In this document: in pieces, positions 24,511 to 33,136 of the stretch
How positions within the stretch are numbered: the stretch's first letter is position 1
How the letters are laid out: each line of letters opens with the position of its first letter
Position numbers and translations under genes: made by a program
Notes under the pieces: model-generated
The model's database searches: none
What the model was told of the DNA's origin: nothing
The model's input: only the letters and a program-made list of their open reading frames with translations
Origin: Paraburkholderia susongensis
Lineage (GTDB): Bacteria > Pseudomonadota > Gammaproteobacteria > Burkholderiales > Burkholderiaceae
Reading direction: 5' to 3'
Length of the DNA stretch: 64,000 nt
Assembly (NCBI RefSeq): GCF_900177725.1
Contig: NZ_FXAT01000011.1
Coordinates: forward strand, 143,843-207,842

Positions 24511-25821
24511 ATGACTGACATTTCTTCTGTAGCAAGCGCCGCGCAGCAGCCGATGCTGCAAGGCTATCTGCGCAGCGACGGCCGCAAGGGCATCCGCAAC
24601 GTGGTCGCGGTCGCCTATCTGGTCGAATGCGCGCACCACGTGGCGCGCGAAATCGTCGCGCAGTTTCGCGAACCGCTCGACGCGTTCGACAAACCCGCCG
24701 CCGAACGCGAGCCGCCCGTGCATCTGATCGGTTTTCCGGGCTGCTATCCGAACGGTTATGCCGAGAAGATGCTCGAGCAGTTGACCACGCATCCGAACGT
24801 CGGCGCGGTGCTGTTCGTGTCGCTCGGCTGCGAGAGCATGAACAAGCACTATCTCGCCGATCTCGTGCGCGCGAGCGGCCGTCCCGTCGAAGTGCTGACG
24901 ATCCAGGAAAAGGGCGGCACGCGCAGCACGATTCAATATGGCGTCGACTGGATTCGCGGCGCGCGCGCGCAACTCGCCGCGCAGCGCAAGGTGCCGATGG
25001 CGCTCGCCGAACTCGTGGTCGCCACGATATGCGGCGGCTCGGACGGCACGAGCGGCATCACCGCGAACCCGGCCGTGGGCCGCGCGTTCGATCATCTGAT
25101 CGACGCGGGCGCGACCTGCATCTTCGAGGAAACCGGCGAACTCGTGGGCTGCGAGTTCCATATGAAATCGCGCGCGGCGCGGCCCGAACTCGGCGATGAA
25201 ATCGTCGCGTGCGTCGCGAAGGCGGCGCGCTACTACTCGATTCTCGGGCATGGCAGTTTCGCGGTCGGCAATGCGGACGGCGGCCTCACGACGCAGGAAG
25301 AAAAGTCGCTCGGCGCGTATGCGAAAAGCGGCGCGTCACCGATCGTCGGCATCGTCAAGCCGGGCGACGTGCCGCCGACCGGCGGCCTTTATCTGCTCGA
25401 CGTGGTGCCCGACGGCGAGCCGCGCTTCGGCTTTCCGAACATCAGCGACAACGCGGAAATCGGCGAGCTGATCGCGTGCGGCGCGCATGTGATCCTGTTC
25501 ACGACCGGGCGCGGCTCGGTGGTCGGCTCGGCGATCTCGCCGGTCATCAAGGTGTGCGCGAATCCGGCGACCTATCGCAATCTGTCCGGCGACATGGACG
25601 TCGACGCGGGCCGCATTCTCGAAGGCCGCGCCACGCTCGACGAAGTGGGCCGCGAAGTGTTCGAGCAGACGGTTGCGGTGTCGCGTGGCGCGGCGTCGAA
25701 ATCGGAAGTGCTCGGGCATCAGGAATTCATCCTGACCTACAAGACGTTCGAGCCGGTCGGGCCCGCGTGCTTGCCGTCGAGTGCGGCGCCGCGTGCGGTC
25801 GTGACGCTCGCGCAGCATTGA
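24511..25821 (+). CDS. UxaA-type sugar-acid dehydratase, large subunit (candidate L-fuconate dehydratase)
   Basis: 436 residues of the altronate/galactarate dehydratase family (UxaA C-terminal domain). Signals: GYLRSDGRKGIRNVVAVAY, PGCYPNGYAEKMLEQL, VLFVSLGCES, CGGSDGTSGITANPAVG, DVPPTGGLYLLD and FTTGRGSVVGSAI. Cys residues in PGCYPN, LGCES and ICGGSD are likely iron ligands. It removes water from an aldonate to give a 2-keto-3-deoxy acid. In the pathway formed by the neighbours the substrate would be L-fuconate, a step more often done by an enolase-superfamily enzyme. Confidence 0.85.
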   Translation: MTDISSVASAAQQPMLQGYLRSDGRKGIRNVVAVAYLVECAHHVAREIVAQFREPLDAFDKPAAEREPPVHLIGFPGCYPNGYAEKMLEQLTTHPNVGAVLFVSLGCESMNKHYLADLVRASGRPVEVLTIQEKGGTRSTIQYGVDWIRGARAQLAAQRKVPMALAELVVATICGGSDGTSGITANPAVGRAFDHLIDAGATCIFEETGELVGCEFHMKSRAARPELGDEIVACVAKAARYYSILGHGSFAVGNADGGLTTQEEKSLGAYAKSGASPIVGIVKPGDVPPTGGLYLLDVVPDGEPRFGFPNISDNAEIGELIACGAHVILFTTGRGSVVGSAISPVIKVCANPATYRNLSGDMDVDAGRILEGRATLDEVGREVFEQTVAVSRGAASKSEVLGHQEFILTYKTFEPVGPACLPSSAAPRAVVTLAQH

Positions 25822-25901
25822 TCGGACTGCGGCCAGGTAACGCGGCAGGCAAGCGTATGGGCAAACGAAGCCCATGCGTGGTAAAACACTAGACACTAAA
25901 A

Positions 25902-25951
25902 CATGAGACCGGAGTACGTGCTGAAGCACCCGCTCCGGCAGACAAGGAGAC
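25902..25951 (+). promoter_or_regulatory. recurrent leader hairpin, copy C
   Basis: CATGA, then GACCGGAG (25907-25914), inner GTGCT/AGCAC around GA, then CTCCGG (25933-25938), CAGACAAGGAGAC and the ATG at 25959. The two outermost pairs of copy B are lost. It lies inside an operon, 80 bases after the dehydratase stop. Confidence 0.8.
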
Positions 25952-25958
25952 GCGCACC

Positions 25959-26999
25959 ATGACGGCAACGATCGGATCGAGGATCGGGCAGCGGCGCCGC
26001 ATCGGCCGCGGCTCGCTGCAAGTAAGCGGATTGAGTCTCGGCACGGCGCCGCTCGGCGGCCTGTACCACGACCTGTCCGACGAGGAAGCCCATGCGACCA
26101 TCGCCGCGGCATGGGACGCAGGCGTGCGCTACTTCGACACCGCGCCGCACTACGGCAACACGAAGGCCGAGCATCGGCTCGGCGCCGCGTTGCGCCGCTA
26201 TCCGCGCGGCGAGTACGTGCTCTCCACCAAGGTGGGGCGCCGCTTCGTGCCGCGCACCACGCCGTTCGACGACCGCGAAGGCTGGCAAAACCCGCTGCCG
26301 TTCGAAGCGATCTACGACTACACGCACGACGGCATTCTGCGTTCGTTCGAAGACAGCCAGCAGCGCCTCGGCATCATCGACATCGACATTCTGCTCGTGC
26401 ACGACATCGGCCGTGTCACGCACGGCGAGCAGCATCCGCATTACTGGCGGCAACTGACCGAAGGCGGCGGCTTTCGCGCGCTGGACCGCCTGCGCTCGAC
26501 CGGCGCGATCAAGGCGGTCGGCCTCGGCGTCAACGAAGGCGCTGTCATACTCGATGCGATGGCCGAGTTCGATATCGATTGCGCGTTGCTGGCGGGCCGT
26601 TATACGCTCCTCGAGCAGACCACCCTCGACGATCTGCTGCCCGCCTGCGAAGCGCGCGGCGTCAGCATCCTGTTAGGCGGCGCGTTCAACTCGGGCATTC
26701 TGGCGCGCGGTGTCGCGGGCGATCTGAAGTTCAATTACGGCGCCGCGCCGGCGGAAGTGATCGAGCGCGTCGCGCGCCTGGAGGCAGTGTGCCGCGCGCA
26801 TAACGTGCCGCTCGCCGCCGCCGCGTTGCAGTTTCCGTATGCGCATCCGGCGGTCGCCACCGTGCTGACCGGCGCGCGCAGTGCCGACGAATTGCGCGAG
26901 AACGTCGCGTCGTTCGAGCAGCCGATCCCCGCGGCCTTGTGGTCCGCGTTGCGCGACGCCGGTCTGCTCGACGCGCGCGCGCCCGTACCGGAGGATTGA
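25959..26999 (+). CDS. aldo/keto reductase, aldose 1-dehydrogenase type (candidate L-fucose dehydrogenase)
   Basis: 346 residues. TIM-barrel NAD(P) oxidoreductase with DTAPHYGNTKAEHRLG (catalytic Asp and Tyr), STKVGR (Lys) and LLVHDIGR (His). The insert PFDDREGWQNPLPFEAIYDYTHDGILRSFEDS is typical of the D-threo-aldose/L-fucose dehydrogenase group, which oxidises the anomeric carbon to the lactone. The lactonase follows after 7 bases, the expected next step. Start behind CAAGGAGAC with the recurrent hairpin before it. Confidence 0.87.
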   Translation: MTATIGSRIGQRRRIGRGSLQVSGLSLGTAPLGGLYHDLSDEEAHATIAAAWDAGVRYFDTAPHYGNTKAEHRLGAALRRYPRGEYVLSTKVGRRFVPRTTPFDDREGWQNPLPFEAIYDYTHDGILRSFEDSQQRLGIIDIDILLVHDIGRVTHGEQHPHYWRQLTEGGGFRALDRLRSTGAIKAVGLGVNEGAVILDAMAEFDIDCALLAGRYTLLEQTTLDDLLPACEARGVSILLGGAFNSGILARGVAGDLKFNYGAAPAEVIERVARLEAVCRAHNVPLAAAALQFPYAHPAVATVLTGARSADELRENVASFEQPIPAALWSALRDAGLLDARAPVPED

Positions 27000-27006
27000 C
27001 TGCACC

Positions 27007-27837
27007 ATGCCGATCGACGCTCACCAGCACTATTGGGATCCCGCGCGAGGCGATTACGAGTGGCTCACGCCGGAGCTGAAAATTCTCTACCGGCCGTTCG
27101 GCCCGGCGGATCTGAAGCCGCTGCGCGAGCAGGCGGGCATCGAGCGGACGGTGGTCGTGCAGGCGGCGCCGACGCTCGACGAAACGCGCTATCTGCTGGA
27201 GATCGCGCGGCACGAGCCGTCGATCGCGGGCGTGGTCGGCTGGGTGCCGCTCCTGCTGCCGGATGCGCACGAGGTGATCGAGGCGCTCGCGCGCGAGCCG
27301 AAATTCAAGGGCGTGCGGCCGATGCTGCAAGACCTGCCCGATGACGGGTGGATCGCGAATCCCGATCTCGCACCGGCAATCGAAGCGCTGATCGCGCACG
27401 ACCTCGCGTTCGATGCGCTGATCTACGCGCGCCATGTCGAGTACGTCGAAATCTTCGCGCAGCGTTTTCCGGCGCTGCGCATCGTCGTCGATCATGGCGC
27501 GAAGCCGCAGATCCGGTACGGTCAGGCGGGCTATCAGGTATGGGCCGATGCGATCACGCGCCTCGCGGCGCTGCCGCAGGTGCATTGCAAGCTCTCGGGC
27601 CTTGCGACCGAGGCCGCGCCCGGCTGGACCGAGGACACGCTGCGGCCTTACGTCGAGCATCTGTTGAATTCGTTCGGCCCCGCGCGGCTCATGTGGGGCA
27701 GCGACTGGCCGGTGCTCGAACTGAACGGCGACTATCTGCTCTGGCATTCGGTGGCGACCACGCTGCTCGCGTCGTTGAACGACGCCGAGCGCGACGCCGT
27801 ATTCGGCGAGAACGCCGCTGCGTTTTACCGGCTCTGA
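27007..27837 (+). CDS. COG3618 amidohydrolase, candidate L-fuconolactonase
   Basis: 276 residues from MPIDAHQHYWDPARGDYEWL. An amidohydrolase-superfamily lactonase with the metal motif HQH at about 6-8, strand-end VVDHGAKP, CKLSGL and the catalytic Asp in WGSDWPVLE. Members of this COG in Burkholderia hydrolyse L-fucono-lactone. Opens the lactone made by the dehydrogenase before it. The ATG lies 7 bases after that gene's stop, with the GGAG in GTACCGGAGGATTGA as binding site. Confidence 0.88.
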   Translation: MPIDAHQHYWDPARGDYEWLTPELKILYRPFGPADLKPLREQAGIERTVVVQAAPTLDETRYLLEIARHEPSIAGVVGWVPLLLPDAHEVIEALAREPKFKGVRPMLQDLPDDGWIANPDLAPAIEALIAHDLAFDALIYARHVEYVEIFAQRFPALRIVVDHGAKPQIRYGQAGYQVWADAITRLAALPQVHCKLSGLATEAAPGWTEDTLRPYVEHLLNSFGPARLMWGSDWPVLELNGDYLLWHSVATTLLASLNDAERDAVFGENAAAFYRL

Positions 27838-27907
27838 TTCCGGCAACCCAAGCTCTGGCAATTCAGGCAACTCTGCACGTTAGCAGCCCATCCAACTGGA
27901 GTCGTAG

Positions 27908-28651
27908 ATGACACAAAGACTGGCCGGCAAAACGGCCCTGATCACCGCGGCGGGACAAGGCATCGGTCTCGCCACCGCCGAACTTTTCGCGCGCGAAGGC
28001 GCGCGCGTGATCGCCACCGACATCCGCATCGACGGACTCGCTGGCAAGCCGGTCGAGGCGCGCAAGCTCGACGTGCTCGACGGCGCGGCGATCACGGCGC
28101 TCGCCGCCGAACTCGGCCCGATCGACGTGCTGTTCAATTGCGCGGGCTTCGTGCACGCGGGCAACATCCTCGAATGCAGCGAGGAGGATTGGGACTTCGC
28201 GTTCGACCTCAACGCGAAGGCGATGTACCGTATGATTCGCGCGTTTTTGCCGGGCATGCTGGAGAAGGGCAGCGGCTCGGTCATCAACATGTCGTCGGCG
28301 GCGTCGAGCGTGAAGGGCGTGCCGAACCGCTTTGCGTACGGCGCCTCGAAGGCCGCGGTGATCGGGCTCACCAAGGCCGTCGCTGCGGACTTCGTCACGC
28401 GTGGTGTACGCTGTAACGCGATTTGCCCGGGCACGGTGTCCTCGCCGTCGCTCGAACAGCGAATCGCCGCTCAGGCTCAGGCGCAGGGCGCGACGCTCGA
28501 CGCGGTGCAGGCCGCGTTCGTTGCGCGTCAGCCGATGGGCCGCGTCGGCAAGCCGGAAGAGATCGCCGCGCTGGCGCTGTATCTCGCGTCCGACGAATCG
28601 TCGTTCACGACGGGTCAGATCCACGTGATCGACGGCGGATGGTCGAACTGA
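27908..28651 (+). CDS. SDR dehydrogenase, candidate 2-keto-3-deoxy-L-fuconate 4-dehydrogenase
   Basis: 247 residues. Classical short-chain dehydrogenase with cofactor loop TAAGQGIG (about 15-22), NCAG, catalytic Ser in NMSSAASS and YGASK (Tyr/Lys). Asp at the end of strand 2 (ATDIRIDG) favours NAD. The sequence resembles the BDH2-like group that includes 2-keto-3-deoxy-L-fuconate dehydrogenase, which forms the 2,4-diketo acid cleaved by the FAH protein encoded next. Confidence 0.87.
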   Translation: MTQRLAGKTALITAAGQGIGLATAELFAREGARVIATDIRIDGLAGKPVEARKLDVLDGAAITALAAELGPIDVLFNCAGFVHAGNILECSEEDWDFAFDLNAKAMYRMIRAFLPGMLEKGSGSVINMSSAASSVKGVPNRFAYGASKAAVIGLTKAVAADFVTRGVRCNAICPGTVSSPSLEQRIAAQAQAQGATLDAVQAAFVARQPMGRVGKPEEIAALALYLASDESSFTTGQIHVIDGGWSN

Positions 28652-28703
28652 TTCTGATTGATTGACGAACCGAACACTACTGAACGTAAAGGGAAGTGCA
28701 ACG

Positions 28704-29552
28704 ATGAAACTGCTTCGTTATGGGCCGAAAGGCCAGGAAAAGCCGGGCCTGCTCGACGCGCAAGGCAAGATTCGCGACCTGTCGAAGGTGGTTGGCGATA
28801 TCGACGGCGCGACGCTGAGCGATGAAAGCCTCGCAAAACTGCGCGCGCTCGATCCGGCGACGCTGCCGGTGGTCGAGGGCAATCCGCGCGTGGGTCCGTG
28901 CGTCGGCAAGATCGGCAAGTTCATCTGTATCGGCCTGAATTACGCGGATCACGCGGCGGAATCGAATCTGCCGGTGCCGGCCGAGCCGGTCATTTTCAAC
29001 AAGTGGACGAGCGCGATCAGCGGCCCGAACGACGACATCGAAATTCCGCGCGGCTCGAAGAAGACCGACTGGGAAGTCGAACTCGGCGTCGTGATCGGCA
29101 AGCATGCCAAGTATGTCGACGAAGCGAATGCGCTCGACTACGTCGCCGGCTACTGCGTCATCAACGACGTGTCGGAGCGCGAATGGCAGATCGAGCGCGG
29201 CGGCACCTGGGACAAGGGCAAGGGCTTCGACACGTTCGGCCCGATCGGCCCGTGGGTCGTCACGCGCGACGAAGTTGCCGATCCGCAGAACCTGAACCTG
29301 TGGCTCGAAGTGGACGGCCACCGCTACCAGAACGGCAGCACGAAGACGATGGTGTTCGGCGTTGCGCAACTGGTCGCGTATGTGTCGCGGTGCATGAGCC
29401 TGCAACCGGGCGACGTGATCTCGACCGGCACGCCGCCGGGCGTCGGCATGGGCGTGAAGCCGAACCCGGTGTATCTGAAGCCGGGGCAGACGGTGCGTCT
29501 TGGTATTGAAGGTCTCGGCGAGCAGACGCAGAAGACTTACGCGGCGGAATGA
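28704..29552 (+). CDS. FAH-family hydrolase, candidate 2,4-diketo-3-deoxy-L-fuconate hydrolase
   Basis: 282 residues from MKLLRYGPKGQEKPGLLD, behind AAAGGGAAG. The fumarylacetoacetate-hydrolase fold is marked by CIGLNYADHAAE, PVIFNKWTSAISGPNDDI, DWEVELGVVIGK (metal-binding Glu/Asp) and GDVISTGTPPGVGMG. In the diketo pathway this enzyme splits the 2,4-diketo-3-deoxy acid into pyruvate and lactate (or glycolate for a pentose). It is the last operon gene before a strong terminator. Confidence 0.88.
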   Translation: MKLLRYGPKGQEKPGLLDAQGKIRDLSKVVGDIDGATLSDESLAKLRALDPATLPVVEGNPRVGPCVGKIGKFICIGLNYADHAAESNLPVPAEPVIFNKWTSAISGPNDDIEIPRGSKKTDWEVELGVVIGKHAKYVDEANALDYVAGYCVINDVSEREWQIERGGTWDKGKGFDTFGPIGPWVVTRDEVADPQNLNLWLEVDGHRYQNGSTKTMVFGVAQLVAYVSRCMSLQPGDVISTGTPPGVGMGVKPNPVYLKPGQTVRLGIEGLGEQTQKTYAAE

Positions 29553-29875
29553 ATTGCGAGTGGCGCGCGTGCTGTGGGTCGTGCGTGCGCGGTTTGTGAT
29601 TCGTGACTCGTGCTTTTGCTTGATGCGCTGATGTTTTTGTGAGCCGGCGCTTTGGCTGAGTTAGCCGGGCGTTGGACTTTATAAGCAGTGTTGCAATCGG
29701 AGAAGCCGTTCCCGTTTTTTGCGGGAACGGCTTTTTTGTTTGTCGCTTTTTTCTGTTTCATTAAAGGTAGCGGAGATTTTGGGCCGTCGCCCATGTACGG
29801 ACAACCTGTCGCACGGTATTTATTCTGATCGCTGCTGATCCGGGCAGCGGCTTCAGATAGATCGTCGACACACCT
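29553..29875. other. gap between the sugar operon and the toxin cassette
   Basis: Holds the operon terminator at 29704. The rest (29740-29875) carries no gene and is less GC-rich than the operon; the boundary of the accessory segment probably lies here. I saw no repeat or integrase relic. Confidence 0.4.
29704..29738 (+). terminator. terminator of the sugar-catabolic operon
   Basis: An 11-bp perfect stem, AGCCGTTCCCG with CGGGAACGGCT, closes a 7-base loop and is followed by TTTTT. Confidence 0.93.
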
Positions 29876-30730
29876 ATGTCCCTGTCCGTATTTGAGATGT
29901 GCTCCGTGGAACTGCGCTGTCAGAGACCACTGGGCGCCCGTTATGTCATCTGCGATGAGCAGCACTACAAGGCGTGCCTGAGAAAGGCCGCCGACCTCGA
30001 GAGGGCCAAAGCAGATACCCGGGAATTTCTCGGTATTGCCGGACTGAACCGTGGCGAGTGGGAGAAGGACGGGAATCTGGTCAGGAGTATCCAGAAGCGT
30101 GGCTGGCTGTGGTTGCATGGTGCTCGGGACCGCAACCCCGACACCGATGGCTGGTGGGTCATCGGTGCGCTTCTCGCCGAGGTGCGCAGGGGCTCGCTGC
30201 TTGCCATCAAAGGCCCTCGTGCTGACCTGTTTCCGCCACCCCACAGCACGCCGTTGAGGACTCTCCCGGCGAGCGCAGTCTATTTCCCGGACAGTGAACC
30301 CAGGCTGTCCGGCCGGTATGATCCGGGCACCCGGCAAAGCCGGTTGGTCGCTGCACGCGCGGCCACGTCTGGCGGCAGCGGCGGTGGTCTGCCCGATACG
30401 GCGGTCACCGGTGAGAGCGGCGCGAACGCGGATAGTGCAGATGGCAGCGGTCTGGCCGACGATGGGGACACCTCAACGCTGCTCGGCGACGTGCATCCGT
30501 TCGAGTATAGGGAGGACCTGCCGGATGGCGACGCGATGGAACTCGCGGGCGGCGAGGGGACGCCACGCAACAACCAGACGCAGAACAAACAGTTCAAAGC
30601 CGTGGTGAGGGTGTTACGGTTGAACCAGGATCAGGCGCGGCAGTTGCACGATGAGATCAGTAAACAGGGGCTCGGCTATCACGAGATGTTGGAGCGCGGG
30701 CGCGATTTGTTTGGAGAGGGGAATGATTGA
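29876..30730 (+). CDS. putative polymorphic toxin (effector-type) protein, 284 aa
   Basis: The N-terminal 130 residues are compact and Trp-rich (RGWLWLHGARDRNPDTDGWWVIG) and I do not recognise them. A Ser/Gly/Asp-rich linker (about 155-225) follows. The last 55 residues begin RNNQTQNKQFKAVVRVL and contain LHDEISKQGLGYHEMLERG, a form I know from the C-termini of Rhs and other polymorphic toxins. No signal peptide, PAAR or Rhs repeats are present. The start is uncertain: no binding site precedes 29876, and ATG 29897 is an alternative. Codon use is less GC-biased than its surroundings. The following gene overlaps by 8 bases and looks like its immunity partner. Confidence 0.6.
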   Translation: MSLSVFEMCSVELRCQRPLGARYVICDEQHYKACLRKAADLERAKADTREFLGIAGLNRGEWEKDGNLVRSIQKRGWLWLHGARDRNPDTDGWWVIGALLAEVRRGSLLAIKGPRADLFPPPHSTPLRTLPASAVYFPDSEPRLSGRYDPGTRQSRLVAARAATSGGSGGGLPDTAVTGESGANADSADGSGLADDGDTSTLLGDVHPFEYREDLPDGDAMELAGGEGTPRNNQTQNKQFKAVVRVLRLNQDQARQLHDEISKQGLGYHEMLERGRDLFGEGND

Positions 30731-31205
30731 CACCACAGCACAGATCATGCAACGGCTTGCCGTGCTCGTCGGTCTTGACGTGAGTTGGGTCAGCCATGCG
30801 GGAGATATGCTCACCATGCAGTTTGGCCTGCAAAGGCGGTACACGCTTAGGGGTAGGGAACGTGAGGATGGGGCGTGGGCGCTGCATGTGCAATGCGCCT
30901 GGCAGATCGAGTGGAAAGGCGACACCGTAGCGACCCGGGAAGATTTGCGTGGGCCAGATGAAAAGGCGCACGACACGGTGAGGCGCTTGCACGAAATACT
31001 CGTGGGGCAAGGGCCTATCAAGGTCGAAGACGTATCAGCAGACGACGCGGGCGGCATAGCCGTTTCGTTCTCGCGAGAGTATCGGCTTGTGGTGGTCCCG
31101 GACGGTGTTGAAGAAGACGAAGACTGGCGCTTCTTCGCGCCGGGCGTCGATGCGGTCCATTTTGTGATAGAGGGCGGGACTGTCGCTCCTGAATCGTTCG
31201 ACTGA
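30723..31205 (+). CDS. putative immunity protein, 160 aa
   Basis: Starts MIDTTAQIMQRLAVLVGLDV behind GGAGAGGGGA, overlapping the toxin gene by 8 bases. Acidic, cytoplasmic, no membrane segment, an alternating beta pattern (LTMQFGLQRRYTLRG, WALHVQCAWQIEW, GIAVSFSREYRLVVVPDG) and a closing EDWRFFAPGVDAVHFVIEGG. That acidic beta-rich make-up and end motif are common in contact-dependent immunity proteins. Overlap with the toxin gene ensures co-translation. The call depends on the neighbour; no family is recognised with certainty. Confidence 0.55.
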   Translation: MIDTTAQIMQRLAVLVGLDVSWVSHAGDMLTMQFGLQRRYTLRGREREDGAWALHVQCAWQIEWKGDTVATREDLRGPDEKAHDTVRRLHEILVGQGPIKVEDVSADDAGGIAVSFSREYRLVVVPDGVEEDEDWRFFAPGVDAVHFVIEGGTVAPESFD

Positions 31206-31212
31206 AAAGCAA

Positions 31213-31240
31213 ATGCCGACCTTCGCGAGTCGGTTTTTTT
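31213..31240 (+). terminator. terminator of the toxin/immunity cassette
   Basis: GCCGAC-N8-GTCGGT followed by TTTTTT, 10 bases after the immunity stop. Confidence 0.85.
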
Positions 31241-31583
31241 GCGTCTGCCTTGAGGGCGGTATGGGTGGTATCGGACGAACCTGGCGCGCAACGAGGCCCC
31301 CAGTCAGCAATTCATATTCCTCGCGCGCCAGTTTTCCGCTCTCCCTCGCCGCTGCCAAAAGTCTCGGTGAAACCCTCACGCCTCCGCGACATATCCGAAA
31401 TCCAGACAGACTGCATAAGCACTCCGTTGTCCTGAAAAGGCCGATACCCCCTACGCCGCCAAACTCCCGGGCGGTGACAGGCAGTGAAACAGGAGACGGA
31501 TGAACGTGCTCATCCGCAGCGCCGCCAGGGATACCCCTGATTCCGGACGTCGCTCGCCGATTGCTACCATTCGTCCGACCTAT

Positions 31584-31597
31584 GTTGTCTAGACAAC
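31584..31597. promoter_or_regulatory. perfect palindrome GTTGTCTAGACAAC, GntR-type operator candidate
   Basis: A 14-bp perfect dyad 64 bases before the permease ATG. The core TTGTCTAGACAA resembles operators of FadR/HutC-type GntR regulators, which often control amino-acid uptake. No GntR-only gene is in the window, so the regulator would be elsewhere. Confidence 0.6.
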
Positions 31598-31660
31598 TTC
31601 ACACCTCTGGGCTGGCGCAACTCGCCTGAGTCAGCGCACAACCTATCGCAGTGGAAACCC

Positions 31661-33046
31661 ATGAAAAACCTGCAGCGTCATCTGAACGCACGGCACATCC
31701 GCTTTCTCGCACTTGGCTCCGCGATTGGCACAGGGCTTTTTTACGGCTCGGCCTCGGCGATCCAGCTCGCGGGCCCGGCCGTGATCCTTGCATACCTGCT
31801 TAGCGGCGCTGCCGTCTACATGGTGATGCGCGCTCTCGGCGAAATGGCCGTGCATCAACCAGTGGCCGGTTCGTTCGGCCATTACGCGACGGAAAATCTC
31901 GGGCCATTCGCCGGGTTCGTGACCGGCTGGACCTACACGCTCGAGATGGTGATCGTCGCGATTGCCGACATCACGGCTTTCGGCATCTATATGGGATTCT
32001 GGTTTCCGGGCGTACCGCAATGGATCTGGGTCCTCGCGATCGTCGTGATCATCTGCGGGCTCAACCTGTGTCACGTGAAGGTGTTCGGCGAAATGGAATT
32101 CTGGCTGTCGATCATCAAGGTCGTTGCGATCGTCGCGATGATCGGTGGCGGCGTCGCCATCCTCGGCACCGGCATGCATCTGGGCGGCGGCACCACGCCT
32201 GCGCTGTCGAACCTGTGGAGCCACGGCGGTTTTATGCCGAACGGTGTCGGCGGGCTCATCGCGTCGCTGTCGGTCGTGATCTTCGCGTATGGCGGCATCG
32301 AAGTGATCGGAATGAGCGCGGGTGAGGCGAAGAATCCGGAACAGGTGATTCCGCGCGCGATCAACACGGTGCCCGCACGTATCCTGCTGTTCTACGTGCT
32401 GACCATGGTCGTGCTGATGTCGATCTTCCCGTGGACGGGTGTCGGCGGCAACGGCAGCCCGTTCGTGCAGATCTTTTCCGCGCTCGGTGTGAAGTCGGCC
32501 GCGACGATCCTGAATCTCGTCGTGATCACCGCGGCGATTTCGGCGATCAACAGTGACATCTTCGGCGCGGGCCGAATGATGTTCGGCATGGCACAGCAGG
32601 GTCAGGCGCCGCTCGTCCTGACTGCAACCTCGCGGCACGGCGCGCCTTGGGTCACGGTGCTGGTCATGGCGGGCGCGCTGCTCGTCGGCGTGCTGCTCAA
32701 CTACCTGATGCCGAAGGACGTGTTCCTGGTGGTCGCTTCGATAGCGACGTTCGCGACAGTCTGGGTGTGGCTCATGATTCTGCTGTCGCAGATTGCAATG
32801 CGCCGCCGGCTGTCGCGCGCCGAAGTCGCGGCGCTGAAATTCCGTGTGCCGTTCTGGCCGGTCGCGCCCGCGCTGACGGTGGCATTCATGGGATTCGTGA
32901 TTGTGATGCTCGGGTGGTTTGAAGATACGCGTGTTGCGCTCTATGTCGGCGCGATCTGGCTTGCGCTGCTTGCCGTGGTGTTCTATGTGCGGATACGTCC
33001 GAAATTTGCGGCTGCATCCCGCCAGGCAGAGGCCGGCTCGCTATGA
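31661..33046 (+). CDS. amino-acid permease, APC superfamily (ProY/GabP-like)
   Basis: 461 residues, twelve membrane segments. The first-segment motif FLALGSAIGTGLFYGSASAIQLAGPAV and the loop AGEAKNPEQVIPRAINTVPARILLFYV are family signatures of proton-coupled amino-acid importers (proline, histidine, GABA, aromatic amino acids). Substrate is not resolvable. Single gene, preceded by a perfect palindrome (31584) and followed by a strong hairpin. Confidence 0.88.
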   Translation: MKNLQRHLNARHIRFLALGSAIGTGLFYGSASAIQLAGPAVILAYLLSGAAVYMVMRALGEMAVHQPVAGSFGHYATENLGPFAGFVTGWTYTLEMVIVAIADITAFGIYMGFWFPGVPQWIWVLAIVVIICGLNLCHVKVFGEMEFWLSIIKVVAIVAMIGGGVAILGTGMHLGGGTTPALSNLWSHGGFMPNGVGGLIASLSVVIFAYGGIEVIGMSAGEAKNPEQVIPRAINTVPARILLFYVLTMVVLMSIFPWTGVGGNGSPFVQIFSALGVKSAATILNLVVITAAISAINSDIFGAGRMMFGMAQQGQAPLVLTATSRHGAPWVTVLVMAGALLVGVLLNYLMPKDVFLVVASIATFATVWVWLMILLSQIAMRRRLSRAEVAALKFRVPFWPVAPALTVAFMGFVIVMLGWFEDTRVALYVGAIWLALLAVVFYVRIRPKFAAASRQAEAGSL

Positions 33047-33064
33047 GGAATTGAATAAGTACTC

Positions 33065-33096
33065 ACACCCTTCCCGTCATTCGACGGGGAGGGTGT
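33065..33096. terminator. strong hairpin between convergent genes
   Basis: ACACCCTTCCCGTC and GACGGGGAGGGTGT form a 14-bp stem around ATTC. No T-tract follows on either strand, so it may act as a bidirectional barrier or 3' stabiliser. Confidence 0.55.
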
Positions 33097-33136
33097 CGCG
33101 CATATATTGACGAATATCGCCAGATCGCGTGCCTTC

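Larger units (their letters stand above)
31206..31660. other. gap after the toxin cassette
   Basis: Holds the cassette terminator (31213) and the palindrome at 31584. A 30-codon frame (31500-31592, MNVLIRSAARDTPDSG) lies behind AGGAGACGG and ends inside the palindrome. It could be a leader peptide of the permease gene, but I have no further support. Confidence 0.3.

Noticed and set aside
31035..31379. Minus-strand open frame across the immunity gene end and its terminator
   Set aside because: It reads through a strong terminator hairpin and overlaps the immunity gene; composition is not convincing.
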